Shown: piece by piece, positions 34,380 through 45,215 of the stretch
How the letters are laid out: every line of letters starts with the position of its first letter
Numbering within the stretch: the first letter of the stretch is position 1
The notes under the pieces: generated by a model
Told to the model about the DNA's origin: nothing
What the model saw: the letters and a program-made list of their open reading frames with translations, nothing else
The model's database searches: none
Made by a program: the position numbers and the translations under genes
Assembly (NCBI GenBank): GCA_028095005.1
Contig: CM051460.1
Span: forward strand, 111,387,039 to 111,451,038
Origin: Rhynchospora pubera
Lineage: Eukaryota > Streptophyta > Magnoliopsida > Poales > Cyperaceae
Length of the DNA stretch: 64,000 bases
Direction: 5' to 3'

Positions 34380-34720
34380 CTCTCTCTCTGATCTGCAATT
34401 TCAATTCAATGAAGAAGGGAGGAGAGATGGTGAGGTCGAGAGCGAGATAGGCTGGGTGTAGTGTGCGAGTGAGAGGAGGAGAAAGGAAGCGGAGGCTTGT
34501 GCCTTTGAGTGAGAGAGACGGTGGTTTGGTTCATCTACGAGAGAAAGAAGAGAAAAGACGAAGCGAAGAGAACGGGTCGACTTGATCGATCGCAAATCCA
34601 ACCCGGTAAGAGTGGGAGCTGAGATAGAAACATCTGAGCCGTTGGATTTGATGAACGGTCTGGATGCAGTGCGCGGGACGGTGCCGCGCAGCACAGGATT
34701 TGGATTCCCAGGTAACGACC
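34380..34720 (-). promoter_or_regulatory. Leader and promoter-proximal region of the small host gene
   Basis: The minus strand shows a CT-rich 5' leader with many TCTCT and CTTCC words, preceded by ATCCAACGGCTCAGATG, a phrase common upstream of plant genes. No convincing TATA box. A LINE tail is inserted immediately upstream (34737-35041). Confidence 0.35.
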
Positions 34721-35057
34721 ATTTAGACCTTTATTGCAGGAGGCACCTCCGTAAGGTTTAATTTTTGTGTTACATACCTGGTGCTAGTTTAGGTAATTGA
34801 ATTTTAATTTTAGGCTTGCGTATCGTTTTTATCTTTTTTCTATTCTAGGTTTTTTGTTTTTTGTTTTTTTGTTTTTTGGACTTTACTGGTAGATCGGTAT
34901 AATAGTTAGTTTCTGTTGTACCAGTTTCAGCACTAGGTTTGTTGGTCTTTTGATGTAACAGTTGGACTTGGGCTTCTGATGTAAACTCCTTTATTATTTC
35001 AATAAAATTTTGAGCCTACGGGCGTTCATCAAAAAAAAAAAATTTAGACCTTTATTG
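34721..35057 (+). mobile_element. 5'-truncated LINE tail with 16-bp TSD
   Basis: ATTTAGACCTTTATTG occurs at 34721-34736 and 35042-35057, a perfect 16-bp duplication. The roughly 305-bp insert ends AATAAAATTTTGAGCCTACGG followed by GCGTTCATC and an A12 tail. A polyadenylation signal and a short GCCTACGGGC hairpin just before the tail are typical of plant L1-type 3' ends. It lies upstream of the small minus-strand gene. Confidence 0.85.
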
Positions 35058-35686
35058 AGCATGAACAACTACCTCGAGGTAAGCAATGATCACGTTATAA
35101 AGTAATATATTAAATAATTAATTTCAACTTTTATTGATAGATTGGTTACAAAGCTGATCGGGTGGATAGCGTAAAACGCATTACTCTCCTGGTTCAAAGT
35201 GGTCATGATTCATGATAGACCGTAGTTTAATGGGCTTGTAGCATAATGGCTTTTTTCGCATACACGTATAGAAATAGAGGATTTTTTATCTCTAGTGTGG
35301 AGAGGAAAAAAAAGAGGTGTCACATCTCTCCCTCTCCAAGTTGCTTGAAATGAAGAGGTGGTGGAAAATAGGAATGGCTACGTTAGAAATTGGAGAAGTG
35401 GGCAGAGTGGAGCATTATCCCCATGCAAGGGTTTTTTTTGTAAAATAACACGCATCTCTCAATTGATTGATTGTTTTACTGCTGGGACTGTTCACAGTTG
35501 GCTAATTGCTATTGTAACCAGTTTATCAAGTGTAGATTAACTCCCTCGTGTCATATAGATTAATTATATTGAGAAATAGAACGAGGGCCCAATTCTTTGT
35601 TTTTTGCTTCTCTAGTCAAATATATTGAAAAATAGTAACCTCTTCCCGCGTGGATCAAACATGCATGGGAACTTTGGTTCCATTTG
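35058..35686. other. Non-coding stretch
   Basis: No gene or element border recognised. Confidence 0.35.
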
Positions 35687-35790
35687 GATCGTATGGAAAT
35701 AGGAGGAATAACTTCTTTCTAGACGTAAATTTATTATAAATAATTCAAATTCTTCATAAAAGTTCCGTTTGGATACCGTGTGGGAAGAAG
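35687..35790 (+). mobile_element. MITE, CCAAACTCTTCACAAA family, copy 3 (diverged)
   Basis: Partial, diverged copy: TTTGGATCGTATGG on the left, ATAATTCAAATTCTTCATAA as core, and TCCGTTTGGATACCG on the right. Confidence 0.45.
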
Positions 35791-35816
35791 AAAAGAATGA
35801 AAGAAATTTATTATAG

Positions 35817-36062
35817 GGTGTGTTTGGATAGGTGTGGGAAGAAGGAAAGAAGTGGGAAGAAGTATTGGGAAGTGTGTAACTTTGTGAAGAATTTGAATTG
35901 TTTATAATTCTTTTTCTTTCCATCTTCCTTCTTCCTCTTCTTCTTCTCTCATCCAAACGCACTCATAAACAATCCAAACTCTTCAAAAATTACACACTTC
36001 CCAATACTTCTTCCCACTTCTTCTTTTCTTTCCTTCTTCCCACACCTCATCCAAACGAAACC
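35817..36062 (+). mobile_element. Fold-back MITE, CCAAACTCTTCACAAA family, copy 4
   Basis: The left arm GGTGTGTTTGGATAGG continues through GTGTGGGAAGAAGGAAAGAA and AAGTATTGGGAAGTGTGTAA. The right arm is its complement, ending CCTCATCCAAACGAAACC. The arms cover about 90 bp each, so nearly the whole 246-bp element can fold into one hairpin. It is the longest-arm copy of the family in this window. Confidence 0.75.
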
Positions 36063-36580
36063 TTAAAATATTGGAAATGAATCCATTAGATCATTGCTAA
36101 CAAGACAATTACTTAAAAAAGATAAACCACATAACAGTTACTGAATATGCTTCGCAAAATAAAAAAAAAACTACAAAGATAGCATTTTAGAACTTTTGGC
36201 GACAAACCGACACATTTTCTGAATATGCTTTCCAATCCAATCCAATGAAATTCAAACCTTTTGGGGTAAAATACGAAAATTAAAGTGATTAGCTTCTTCC
36301 ATGTCACTACAACAAGTCAACAAGTATTGCCCACCCGTCCTCTTTCGAAAAGATTTTTTTTAACATTATTTTTGAATAAACAAATAAAAAATTTGTTTTG
36401 AAGAATTTTTTTTATTTTCGATCATATTACAGAGTAAGACTTGATGGACCAATCATTGGACGAAAATACCCATAGCTCTGTGTCTTTGAAGTTTGAACAC
36501 TGAAACACGCAGCCAATAACACAATACCTGTGTCTAATCCAGTCATTTCATAAATGCAAAGTAAACATCAGCTGCGACTT
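36063..36580. other. Upstream region of the RGG/HABP4-like gene
   Basis: AT-rich, no coding frame. It probably contains the promoter of the decayed gene that follows. Confidence 0.35.
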
Positions 36581-36586
36581 CTGCCC

Positions 36587-36594
36587 ATATAAAA
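36587..36594 (+). promoter_or_regulatory. TATA box of the RGG/HABP4-like gene
   Basis: CATATAAAACCCC lies about 95 bp before the ATG at 36682 and is followed by a plant-type leader (GCCGCCACTAGGG). This predicted core promoter supports a once-expressed gene. Confidence 0.5.
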
Positions 36595-36696
36595 CCCCGC
36601 CGATTCGGGTTCCGAATCCCTACTCACTGTGGTGTAGCCGCCACTAGGGTTTTTTTTTTTTTTAAACTTTGAATACCACAAATGGAGGTGCAACGC

Positions 36697-37108
36697 GGTT
36701 TGGCTGTTCCAAACAGCCAAATTATTATTTTTTAAATATTTCAACATTTTAAAATTTAAATATAGAATCCAAACCGTTGATCTTGTTTAATTTTATGGAC
36801 GATGCATTTTCATATAATTTTTATGAAATTTGGAGTTGATTTGATACTAGATCAAATGGTCAACAAATGAACGAATCTAATTAACTATCAGTGATTAATT
36901 CTAATACGTTTATAATTTGGTCACTTAATTAAGTATCAAATCGGCTCCAAATTTCATAAAACTTATATGAAAATACATCGCCCGTAAAATTGAACAGGAT
37001 CAACGGTTTAGATTCAACATTTGAATTTTAAAATATTGAAATATTAAAAAAAAATAAGTGTTTGACTGTTTGGAACAGCCAAACCTTGGCTGTAGAGGAT
37101 GTGGATCC
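36697..37108 (+). mobile_element. 412-bp long-TIR MITE inserted in exon 1
   Basis: The left end GGTTTGGCTGTTCCAAACAG matches the complement of ..CTGTTTGGAACAGCCAAACC near 37065-37084, and inverted similarity extends inward for over 100 bp. The 10-bp word GGTGCAACGC flanks it (36687-36696 and 37109-37118), consistent with a Mutator-sized target duplication. The right side has about 24 bp beyond the symmetrical arm, so the exact border is uncertain. It splits the coding exon of the HABP4-like gene. Confidence 0.75.
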
Positions 37109-39000
37109 GGTGCAACGCAGCAATCCCTTCGATCTATTAAAGCATGTCGATTCACAAAGACCCGTCTCGGTTGATAGCCGAGCCTCTTCCTCCTCAGCAA
37201 GCAAGCTGGTATCGTTGCATTCTCTCTCGATTAAGATTCATTTTTGTTTTTAATTTGTTTTGATTGTGATAATGTAGGTCCAATGTCTGATGAACTTCAT
37301 GCTATTGTTTCCATTTTTTGTGTCCTAAAGTAGAAAGAGCTCACTAATTAATGTCCTGTTTAGGTTTGCTTGAGGGATTATAAGAGGATAATGTAGAAAT
37401 AGTTTAAATTTCATGCTGTTGAATTTTATAACTAAGTTTTGGGTGAATTAGGATTAGATTTTGTTCCTTTGTACTAACCTTCTATACAATCACTATATCC
37501 ATTTGCAGCTAGGCCTCGGCGAGCTCTTCAAGTTGCACAAATGGAGATGTGAAAAATGGACAAAGGAACTACAACAGAAAAAGTTTTTTATGGCACCACA
37601 TTTACAACAGTTTTTTGAAAACCTGCTGTAAAAAATGCGGAGTGGCATTTTAATAAATAAAAAGAAGTATATTTATGGCGGTTAATAAGAGTAGGCGCAG
37701 ATAAAGCAACCCGAATCCTCGACATCCTATTAAAAGGACTGCTCCGAGCAGTCCTTTTAATTGGACCGTCCGATGGAGATCCAACAACGCGGAAAGAAAA
37801 AGGCCACGATTTGGTCTCTCTCATGTGCCCCCTCCTGCCCGTCCCTTCTTTTGTTGAAAAACCAGCAATTTCGCCTACTAAAAAGAGTCGCCCAAAACAT
37901 TGATCTCGTCTGTCTCATCAAGTCTGCTTCTCTCTCAATCTTCTTCTCTCTTGATCTCTTTTGAATGGAAGGTAAATCCTGAACTTCTTTTTTCCAACCG
38001 TATTTTTTTTACTGATGCACTGAGGTCTGATGCAGCGAGGATTCTCTTGTCTGATTTATTAGCATCTCTCTTGAAATTAACCTCAAATAATTGTTCAGTT
38101 AGAGGAAATAACAGCATATATGTCCCGATATTGTTCATCACATTATTGTTTAGCAAATTATTCTTTTTTTGAGCATTTTTCATACTTGATATTTCCTGAA
38201 TAGGTGAGATATGGTCCGATACAAAGCAATTTATGTGTTTGGCCCGATACAAAGCACTATCTTTTTGGTAAATTGGAACGAAAGGATTATAACTTTTGAA
38301 GTCTGCAAAGATCCTTGAGGTGGAGATTGAATTTTGTTTGTTAGGGATAAGTTTAGTAAAAGAATGGGGATAAGCTTGGTTTGTCGCTGAAGAAAACTTT
38401 AAGCTCTAACTCTGGCACTTTTCTTTTGTTGATACATAATGAAACCAGTAAGCTAATAACCAAAACAAGATGGGGTATGGAGAAGCTTAGTGCACATGTG
38501 TAACATAACCAGTAGTTAGAATTCTCCATAACCAGTGGTTTGAATTCTCCATTAATATAACCAATAGTTTAAAAGTATCAAATTCAGGTATCAAAAATAG
38601 CTTAGTGCACATGTTTCAGTAACTAGTCAAATGGTATTTGTAATATGTGACCAGTCAAATGGCATTTGTAATTTGACCAGTGCATTTGTAATTTGAACAA
38701 TAAGTCAAAGTCAAATATGTGACCAGTGCATTAAATATGTCAATTGACATTTTACTGGTAACAAAATATGTTTATCTATTTTTTTAATGTTTTATCTAAT
38801 TTTTGTTTTAATTATGGGTGATAATTTGTCACAAGATATATCGAATGAGAACTTTGGGTGCTATGATAAACTTGAACACATACAGTAAGTGCATTAAAAT
38901 GAAATTTAAAATGATGTTTATGTATTATTTTTTTTTTTTTGCAGCAATGTGTTGATTGTAGAAGACTAGACAAGATTTAGAGGAATTTTTTTTTTTTGGC

Positions 39001-39150
39001 GACATTTTGTAGATGAAAGAAATAGTAGAATAGTTGACATTTGACAACATTTTGTAGATGAAAGAAATAGTAGGATAGTTGACAACATTTTGTAGATGAA
39101 AGAAATAAGGGGATAACAGATTTAGTTGATAACATTTTGTAGATGAAAAC
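39001..39150 (+). repeat. Tandem repeat, four ~42-bp units
   Basis: GACAACATTTTGTAGATGAA recurs at 39001, 39043, 39081 and 39127 with variants, spaced 38-46 bp, inside the CACTA-like element. Confidence 0.75.
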
Positions 39151-39467
39151 TTTGCAATGTATGAATTTAGAAATTTCTATTTGTGCAAGTGAAAAGTTCA
39201 GTCCACTTTGTTTATCTATACCGTTTTTTAATCTCTATACCGTTTTTATCTTTAAGTGAAAAATTCAGTAATTTGTTACTTCAAAAAGAAGGTGATGCCA
39301 GACTTTGAATGTTGTGTACCAGATTTTTAATGTTGCATATCTCTTATCTCTTATCTATGTACCAGTGAATTTTGCGTAACTACATGTTGCGTACCAGATT
39401 TTTTATTTATCTACATGGTGCAATGATAAGATGGCGTAGTAGTTTAATTAATCAAATGAAAACTTGA

Positions 39468-39581
39468 GTGTTGTTCAAGCTGCCTTATCTATAGAAGGGA
39501 TGGCTGAAGTTTTTAATGTCAATTCCCTTCTGAAAACTTTTCAAAATGTGCTTTCCAGATGCATTGATGTTGTCACTAAAG
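39468..39581 (+). pseudogene. Exon-like fragment inside CACTA element
   Basis: About 38 codons stay open and read VQAALSIEGMAEVFNVNSLL then KTFQNVLSRCIDVVTK, ending at an AAAG/GTAC donor-like junction. The composition is protein-like, but I recognise no family. It could be a remnant of the element's own gene or a captured exon. Confidence 0.3.
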
Positions 39582-40061
39582 GTACTTTTCATTGACACTA
39601 ATTATCATTGATATATTGTACGAAATTAGTGAGCAAATATTATTTTTCATTCTTCTTTTAATCCAAATTAAAATCTTGCTCTTCTGTCCTATTAAAATTC
39701 CTTACTTTCCTCTCTTCTCTTGAAAACTAAGTACAATGCTACATTGTTCTGATAAAGAAATATCATGAACATCAAAAAGTAACAGTGAGCAAGATGTTGC
39801 ATATCCCTTATCTCTTATCTTTGTACCAGTGAGCAAGATGTAAGCAAACTTTCTAATTTACCAGTGTTTCATTCATACAATTACAATCTAGTTAAATACA
39901 AACATGAACATCAAAAAATAACATGCAACTAATTAAACTTGCACAAATTCAAACATTAAGGTAAAAATTCTATCTCTTCATCATACAACATACTACTTGA
40001 AATTACAACTTACAAATTACAATAATCAAAAGAAAACTAATAAATAATACAAGGTATTGAA

Positions 40062-40212
40062 TTAGTTGCCTCTTAAATTCTTCCACTTCTGTAACTTCTC
40101 TTCCAGTTCAATAAACTTCTCATCCAAGCTGATTGTTGTTGCATTCATTGCAGAAAGGATACGCCTCACCCGAGCTCCATACATTATGTGGGCTGTTTTG
40201 AGAGCTCATCGC
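40062..40212 (-). pseudogene. Coding-like C-terminal fragment inside CACTA element
   Basis: The minus strand stays open for about 49 codons and ends in TAA at 40064. It reads KTAHIMYGARVRRILSAMNA then SLDEKFIELEEKLQKWKNLR, which looks like a helical C-terminus. CACTA-encoded accessory or transposase proteins often end in a coiled-coil, so it may be the end of an element gene. No family is assigned. Confidence 0.35.
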
Positions 40213-41060
40213 TATTTAAAAAAAAATACTATGAATTAGTTGGATTAGCCAATGTAGAAATCTACATCTTTCTGGTTTTTATTTAAGTACTGATAAGTAG
40301 CGCACCTGTATACTGACCCATTATCAATTTCATTTTATTCTAGTACTCAAAACACAATTAGCAGCAGATCCAATAGTTTCTGCCATTTGAAAAATATAAA
40401 AGGGAACTCTTATATGGTTTACTTTTAATTTTGCAAATCATCACAGCCGGAAGGAAATTTTTAATTCAAAAACTTTTGGAAAATTTCCACGAATGGCCCA
40501 GAAATTATCCAATTTTGGTCAAATTGAAGGACAGACAAGATTTTTTTTTTTTGTTTTTTGGATAGAAATTGAACTTAAAAAAACATGGGCCAAAAGGAAA
40601 AATGATCTAGGTTTCAGGCGTACCTTGTTAGCGATGGTAGCAACACCTAAACGGAGGAGAACAAGGAGCGATGGCAGCAGCACATTGGGGTGGAGAGATT
40701 TTTGTTGCTCGATCTAGGGTTTGTTTTGAAACGAGACAAGACTGGAGAGAGCATAGAGATCCTTTTCTAATTTTTCGCTCGATTTCTATATCAGATCGAC
40801 ATCGGGCAGATTGGGCAGGCTGGAGAGAGACGAAATTGATGAATTTTTTGTCCGCTCCCTTGGATCTCCATCGGACGGATGGAGTCATTTGACTGCTCGG
40901 CAAAGGACTGTCGAGGATGCGCATCGGCAGATATAGGGTTCAGAGAAAAAAGAAAAAAAATTTCGCTGATATTTTACCGTGGTTATTGAAAGAACCGCCG
41001 TAAATAATATTTTTTACAGGGGATTCTCGATAACTGCTGTAAAAACTTATTCCAAAAAAA

Positions 41061-41685
41061 AAAAAAAAACATAAAACGATCCCTGGCTCCCCGCTTCTGC
41101 GTGTACTATAGGTGCATTATTAATGAAGATAGGTGTTATTATTTATTATTATTATTATTATTATTTTGGAAAAGATATGTGTTGGAATAGATTAGCTAAT
41201 TTCGCCTTAAATAAAGAGTATAAAGTAAGTTTAAGAAGCATTTTCATTAACTAAAAACAATAATAACATATATTGTCGACATATTGGCTCTATAAAAACC
41301 TTTTTGACTGTTTTATCATTCATAGTATTGCAGAAAGAAAAATAAATAAAAAAAGGAGACCACTTATATATAAGAAATCCTTATTAAAAAGTAAGCAATA
41401 TTATTATTTTTTATCATCTTTAATTATATAAAAGAAATTCAATATTAAATTTATATATTAAACACGTATATTTCATATTTCAGTTCACATAGTTATTTTT
41501 ATTTTTCACCTTTATTTCGCTTCATATTCTACCGACTTTTACTGATGGAAATTATTAGATACATATTGAACGTATCATGGAAGGAGTCAAATAGAGTTAA
41601 GCCGAGGCACTTGCTTGGCCTTAAAGTCTGAAAACTAAAGTCTAGTTATGTATCAGTATTGTGTCAGGACTTAAAGATAAAACAG
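41061..41685. other. Non-coding spacer with (TTA)n tract
   Basis: Includes a (TTA)n microsatellite at about 41139-41165. Otherwise AT-rich, presumably intron of the HABP4-like gene. Confidence 0.45.
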
Positions 41686-41825
41686 GCCTGTTTATGAAAA
41701 CAAGGCTGACAAGGAGGATACGCAAAGGGAAGAAGAAGAGGAGCCTGAAGATAAGGTATACATCAACTTTCTCTGTAATATTGTAATATTCTATTTAGCA
41801 TTTTATTTTACAATTTGTCTGTTTG

Positions 41826-42106
41826 CCTTGAGAGAACTAGATGGCTATATATGACATGTACCACTCTTCTTCCGTTGCAGGCGCTTAGTAAATTTCCAAT
41901 CACCTCCTGTGTGTACTATACTTCAAGCAATTTAAATATTGCTTTGTTGAAGGGCTTTGGACATACATATTTATCCTGTTTCTATTTCTAATTAGAAGTA
42001 CATTTTTTAAAAGAGGTCATTTTGTTAGTCCAGCTGTAGTCCAGTAAATGTCGCCTTGAGAGAACTGTATGGCTCTTTAACATGCCATTCTAGTTCCGTT
42101 GCAGGC
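41826..42106 (+). repeat. Diverged intronic duplication (two copies, ~226 bp apart)
   Basis: CCTTGAGAGAACTAGATGGC...TTCCGTTGCAGGCG (41828-41882) recurs as CCTTGAGAGAACTGTATGGC...TTCCGTTGCAGGCG (42053-42106). Both copies end in a pyrimidine-rich GTTGCAGG acceptor-like word, so the intron carries duplicated splice-acceptor-like segments. Confidence 0.7.
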
Positions 42107-42790
42107 GTATAATAATTCTTTATGGCCTCATCATTTTGATGCATCTGTCAAATTTGTTGGTGCTTCATGAAGACCAGAGGAACATTAGAGATTTGTGTAT
42201 CTATTTATCCTTCTTTTTATAGCTTAAAAGGGTTGTCATAAGCTTTGAGGATGCTTAAATGTAATTTGTCTTGATTAAATATGAAATGACAATGGAGGAG
42301 TATGAGAAAATAAAAGAGGAAAAGAGAAAGGCTTTGATATCAACAAAAACTGAAGGGAGAGCAGTTGAAATGGACAAGGATTTCAAATCCATGAAACTGT
42401 TATCTATCAAGACAGAAAATGATGAAGTCTTTATACAACTCGTTAGTCTTTATTCCATTTTTTTATTTTATTTTGTAAAAAATCATAAACTGAAATGAAT
42501 GTTTTAAGCTGATAATAACATTACAATCCATCATGACAGGTTCTAACAATGATGCTACAAAAAAGAAAGAGATGGAGCAGCAAGAAAAGACCAGAAAGGT
42601 AAGGAGCCTTTCACTGCTCCATTCTAGCTATTTGTAGAAAAAAATCAACTTTTAAGTTCTTATTAATGGGTTTTTCTTATTTCAGTCAGTGAAGGCATGG
42701 CAGGGGAAGGTCGGAACTACAGATCAATAAGGCATGGCAGTGCACATGGCAATTGGCACTGGTGAGGGAGGACATACCAGTGGCCACTTC

Positions 42791-43522
42791 ACTTGTCGAC
42801 CTCTCAGGCCATTAATCAATGGTCCCAGCCATTTCCCAACACTTGCTGTTAATTAAACATGGAGAAGTGTCATCAACATATTTTATTCTTTTGCGTTAGA
42901 TAGATTAGCCGCTTTGATTTAGATAGATTCTCTACTGATTTATTGGTAATGTACAGCCTTTATTTGCATTTAGAGATCATGTACGGTACATTTGGGTACA
43001 CATGCACACATCTTGAATCCGCATCTTGATCTATAGTGATGTTTTTTTGTTTCACAAGTGATAATATGTGATAATTTGTATTGTTAAGTTAAAATCTATT
43101 ATTCTTGCAGCTTAGTAAAGATGGTTGATGTGTTTTTTATTAATCCCAATTGAGATGTGTTTGTGAAATATTTTAGTAATAGAAAATGAATGACAATGTA
43201 GCATTAGCATTAGTGGCAGTTGATCATAAAAGTTATATTATTTTGTTGGAATGTTACAAAGGTGGCAGTTCAGAAATGTCAAAGTCTAAGCTTAGCAGTC
43301 TTACGTGTTGGAAATTTGCGTTGAGGTATCAAATGATAATCCTATGGTCTTAACTCTTAAACTGCGATTCTCCTATATAGTCTCTTATGGGCTCCGGCCT
43401 GCTGTGACGAATTTAATTTCGCTACTGTTTGGTCATTAGGACAAGTCCAGAACACGAAAATAGAGCTTTAAAATGTTATGGTCCTTATGGACTGAATATA
43501 TGACGAACAGTGTGCAAGATCC
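42791..43522. other. Non-coding stretch
   Basis: No gene, RNA or element border recognised. Confidence 0.4.
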
Positions 43523-43530
43523 AATACAAA

Positions 43531-43848
43531 TAGTCCTATCAAACGTTGAAACGGAACACAAAACAGATCGTTTTCGTTTTCTGTTCCGTTTCAATAACAG
43601 AATGAAATTGCTATTTCGTTTCCGTTTCGTTTCGTCAAACGAAATAAATTTATGTTCCGTTTTACATTCCGCCCTACATTTACCATTGATTTTAGCCGAT
43701 TTTCGTTTTCCGTTTCGGTAACGTTTACAAATTTCAGTTTCATTTCCGTTTTATTTTAAAAAACAAAATTGATTTCTCTTTTGTTTAACGTTCCGTTTGA
43801 ACGGAACAGAACGAAACACGTTACAGAACGTTAATATTGACAGGTCTA
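43531..43848 (-). mobile_element. hAT-type MITE, copy B, perfect 8-bp TSD
   Basis: This 318-bp element starts TAGTCCTATCAAACGTTG and ends TTGACAGGTCTA. It is flanked by a perfect 8-bp duplication AATACAAA (43523-43530, 43849-43856). Read in reverse complement it aligns along its length with 152-417, sharing the CGGAACGTTAAAC words and the phrase TCAATGGTAAATG. It supports and dates the call at 152-417. Confidence 0.85.
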
Positions 43849-43856
43849 AATACAAA

Positions 43857-45130
43857 AGTCTGGAGTCTGGACTCGCTAATAAACAAAATGCCTCAGAGAT
43901 TTGACCTTTTAAAAAATTCAATGATAGAGAATGGCTATACTACTGTGTATATGTAAATTGACTTTGTAGGCTTGTAACAGCCTAAATTTTTAGTTTTTGT
44001 GACATTTGTTTTTTTTATTATTCAATTTACTTCTAAATCAGAATTACAAGATAGTCAATTCAAATTTCTTGTCTCATACAATTATTTTCGTACACTGCTA
44101 TTTTTTATCCTCACTTCTTATCTAGATTGGTAGTTATTTAATACGGTTATTATGATACGCTATAGAGGTCATTATTTAATTTTGTAAATCGGCATTTGTA
44201 CAAGTGGTGGTTATTTTTTTTAGGCGTCTTTTTAAACACATGATTTAAAATAGAGGTGGTTAATGCTCTAATTAGATTTAAGCGGCACTACTTATACTTT
44301 TACCCTTCCAGTCGGTTATGTATCCCGAAATTTACTTCTCTTAAAAACCAATATCTCCTTTCAAGATTTTTATTTTTTCCATGGTTTCGCACTGTTAGAA
44401 GAGTTCTCAAACTGGTTAGTACTCTTGTGTTGTTTAATTGATGTACGTATATCTTGATTGCAATTATAAATTTCTAGTTCTAGTACTGGAGTCCATGAAA
44501 ATTTATCTGTATTATATTTCTTTTCCCTTGAAAGTTGACTTGTGTGTTTACTAAATGAATTTGATCCATTAACTTACGGCCAACTTTGATGTCCTTGTTT
44601 ATTCGGTGTGTATCACTTTGAAAGTCAGACTTGTGAGTAAAATAGTGAAAGCATGTTTATTGGTTCAGAGAAGCACCGAACTCCTTTTATGAAGATGAAT
44701 TAACTAAGTACCTTAATTGTTTGGTCAAATGAATTTAGTTAATATATCTATATATTTGTATATATCAAATTTTGTCGTTTGTGTTGGATATTAAAAATTG
44801 TTTAACCGTATATATTTATACTTTACTAAAACACTAAAGTTTGGTCAGGATTATGCGAGTAGGTTTTCCTCGTACTAACACTCTGTTCTAGACTTTATTA
44901 ATTTAAATAAGTATGATTTCTTCTTCCCCAACCTGTAGTAATTAGGGTTACCTACACATGATTTAGGTACAAGTCAAGAAGAGCAGATAAAATAGAAGTT
45001 GGACGTGCCGCATCGCTTGACAGGTGCGGATCCTGGTTATGTTGTGAAATTGATTTATATATATATTAGATAGTCAAACTAGAATCATATGTTTCGTGTT
45101 ACTTGATACTCTGTTCGTATTTATTTTACA
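43857..45130. other. AT-rich non-coding stretch
   Basis: A short open frame at 44256-44441 has no motif. Nothing supported. Confidence 0.4.
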
Positions 45131-45133
45131 TGG

Positions 45134-45215
45134 TGCATAAATGCATTATTAGTATTAGTGGTTACATTTATTTATAAATGCATTATTAGTATTAGTGGTT
45201 ACATTATTTTATAAA
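45134..45215 (+). repeat. Tandem duplication of ~40 bp
   Basis: ATAAATGCATTATTAGTATT followed by AGTGGTTACATT occurs twice in direct succession (from 45136 and from 45174). Confidence 0.75.

Larger units (their letters stand above)
37568..41060 (+). mobile_element. CACTA-like non-autonomous element, ~3.5 kb
   Basis: The left end reads ACTACAACAGAAAAAG, the usual CACTA terminus with one base changed. It is followed by TTTACAACAGTTTTTTG and CTGCTGTAAA subterminal repeats. Near the right, complementary copies appear (TTTTTTACAG...ACTGCTGTAAA at 41015-41051). Deeper inverted similarity includes CCGTCCGATGGAGATCCAA (37768-37786) against its complement at 40858-40876. The last ~30 bp of the right terminus are missing. 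Only fragments of coding-like sequence remain inside. It lies between exons 2 and 3 of the HABP4-like gene. Confidence 0.7.
36682..42790 (+). pseudogene. Decayed RGG/HABP4 (PAI-RBP1-type) RNA-binding protein gene
   Basis: Exon 1 (36682-37208, interrupted by a MITE) encodes an N-terminal NPFDLL motif. DPSRLIAEPLPPQQA follows in a shifted frame; both features fit the start of plant RGGA/B proteins. Exon 2 starts at 37509. After a CACTA-like insertion, 41698-41755 encodes an acidic KADKEDTQREEEEEPEDK and 42283-42441 encodes MTMEEYEKIKEEKRKAL...DEVFIQL, the HABP4_PAI-RBP1 domain. 42540-42598 gives NDATKKKEMEQQEKTRK, and a last exon begins at 42686 and decays. Introns are kept, so it is not a processed copy. 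The expected RGG-repeat middle is missing. Family function: binding mRNA/ribosomes. Confidence 0.6.

Noticed and set aside
34721..35057. SINE
   Set aside because: No pol III promoter boxes; the 3' end matches plant LINE tails with a polyadenylation signal.
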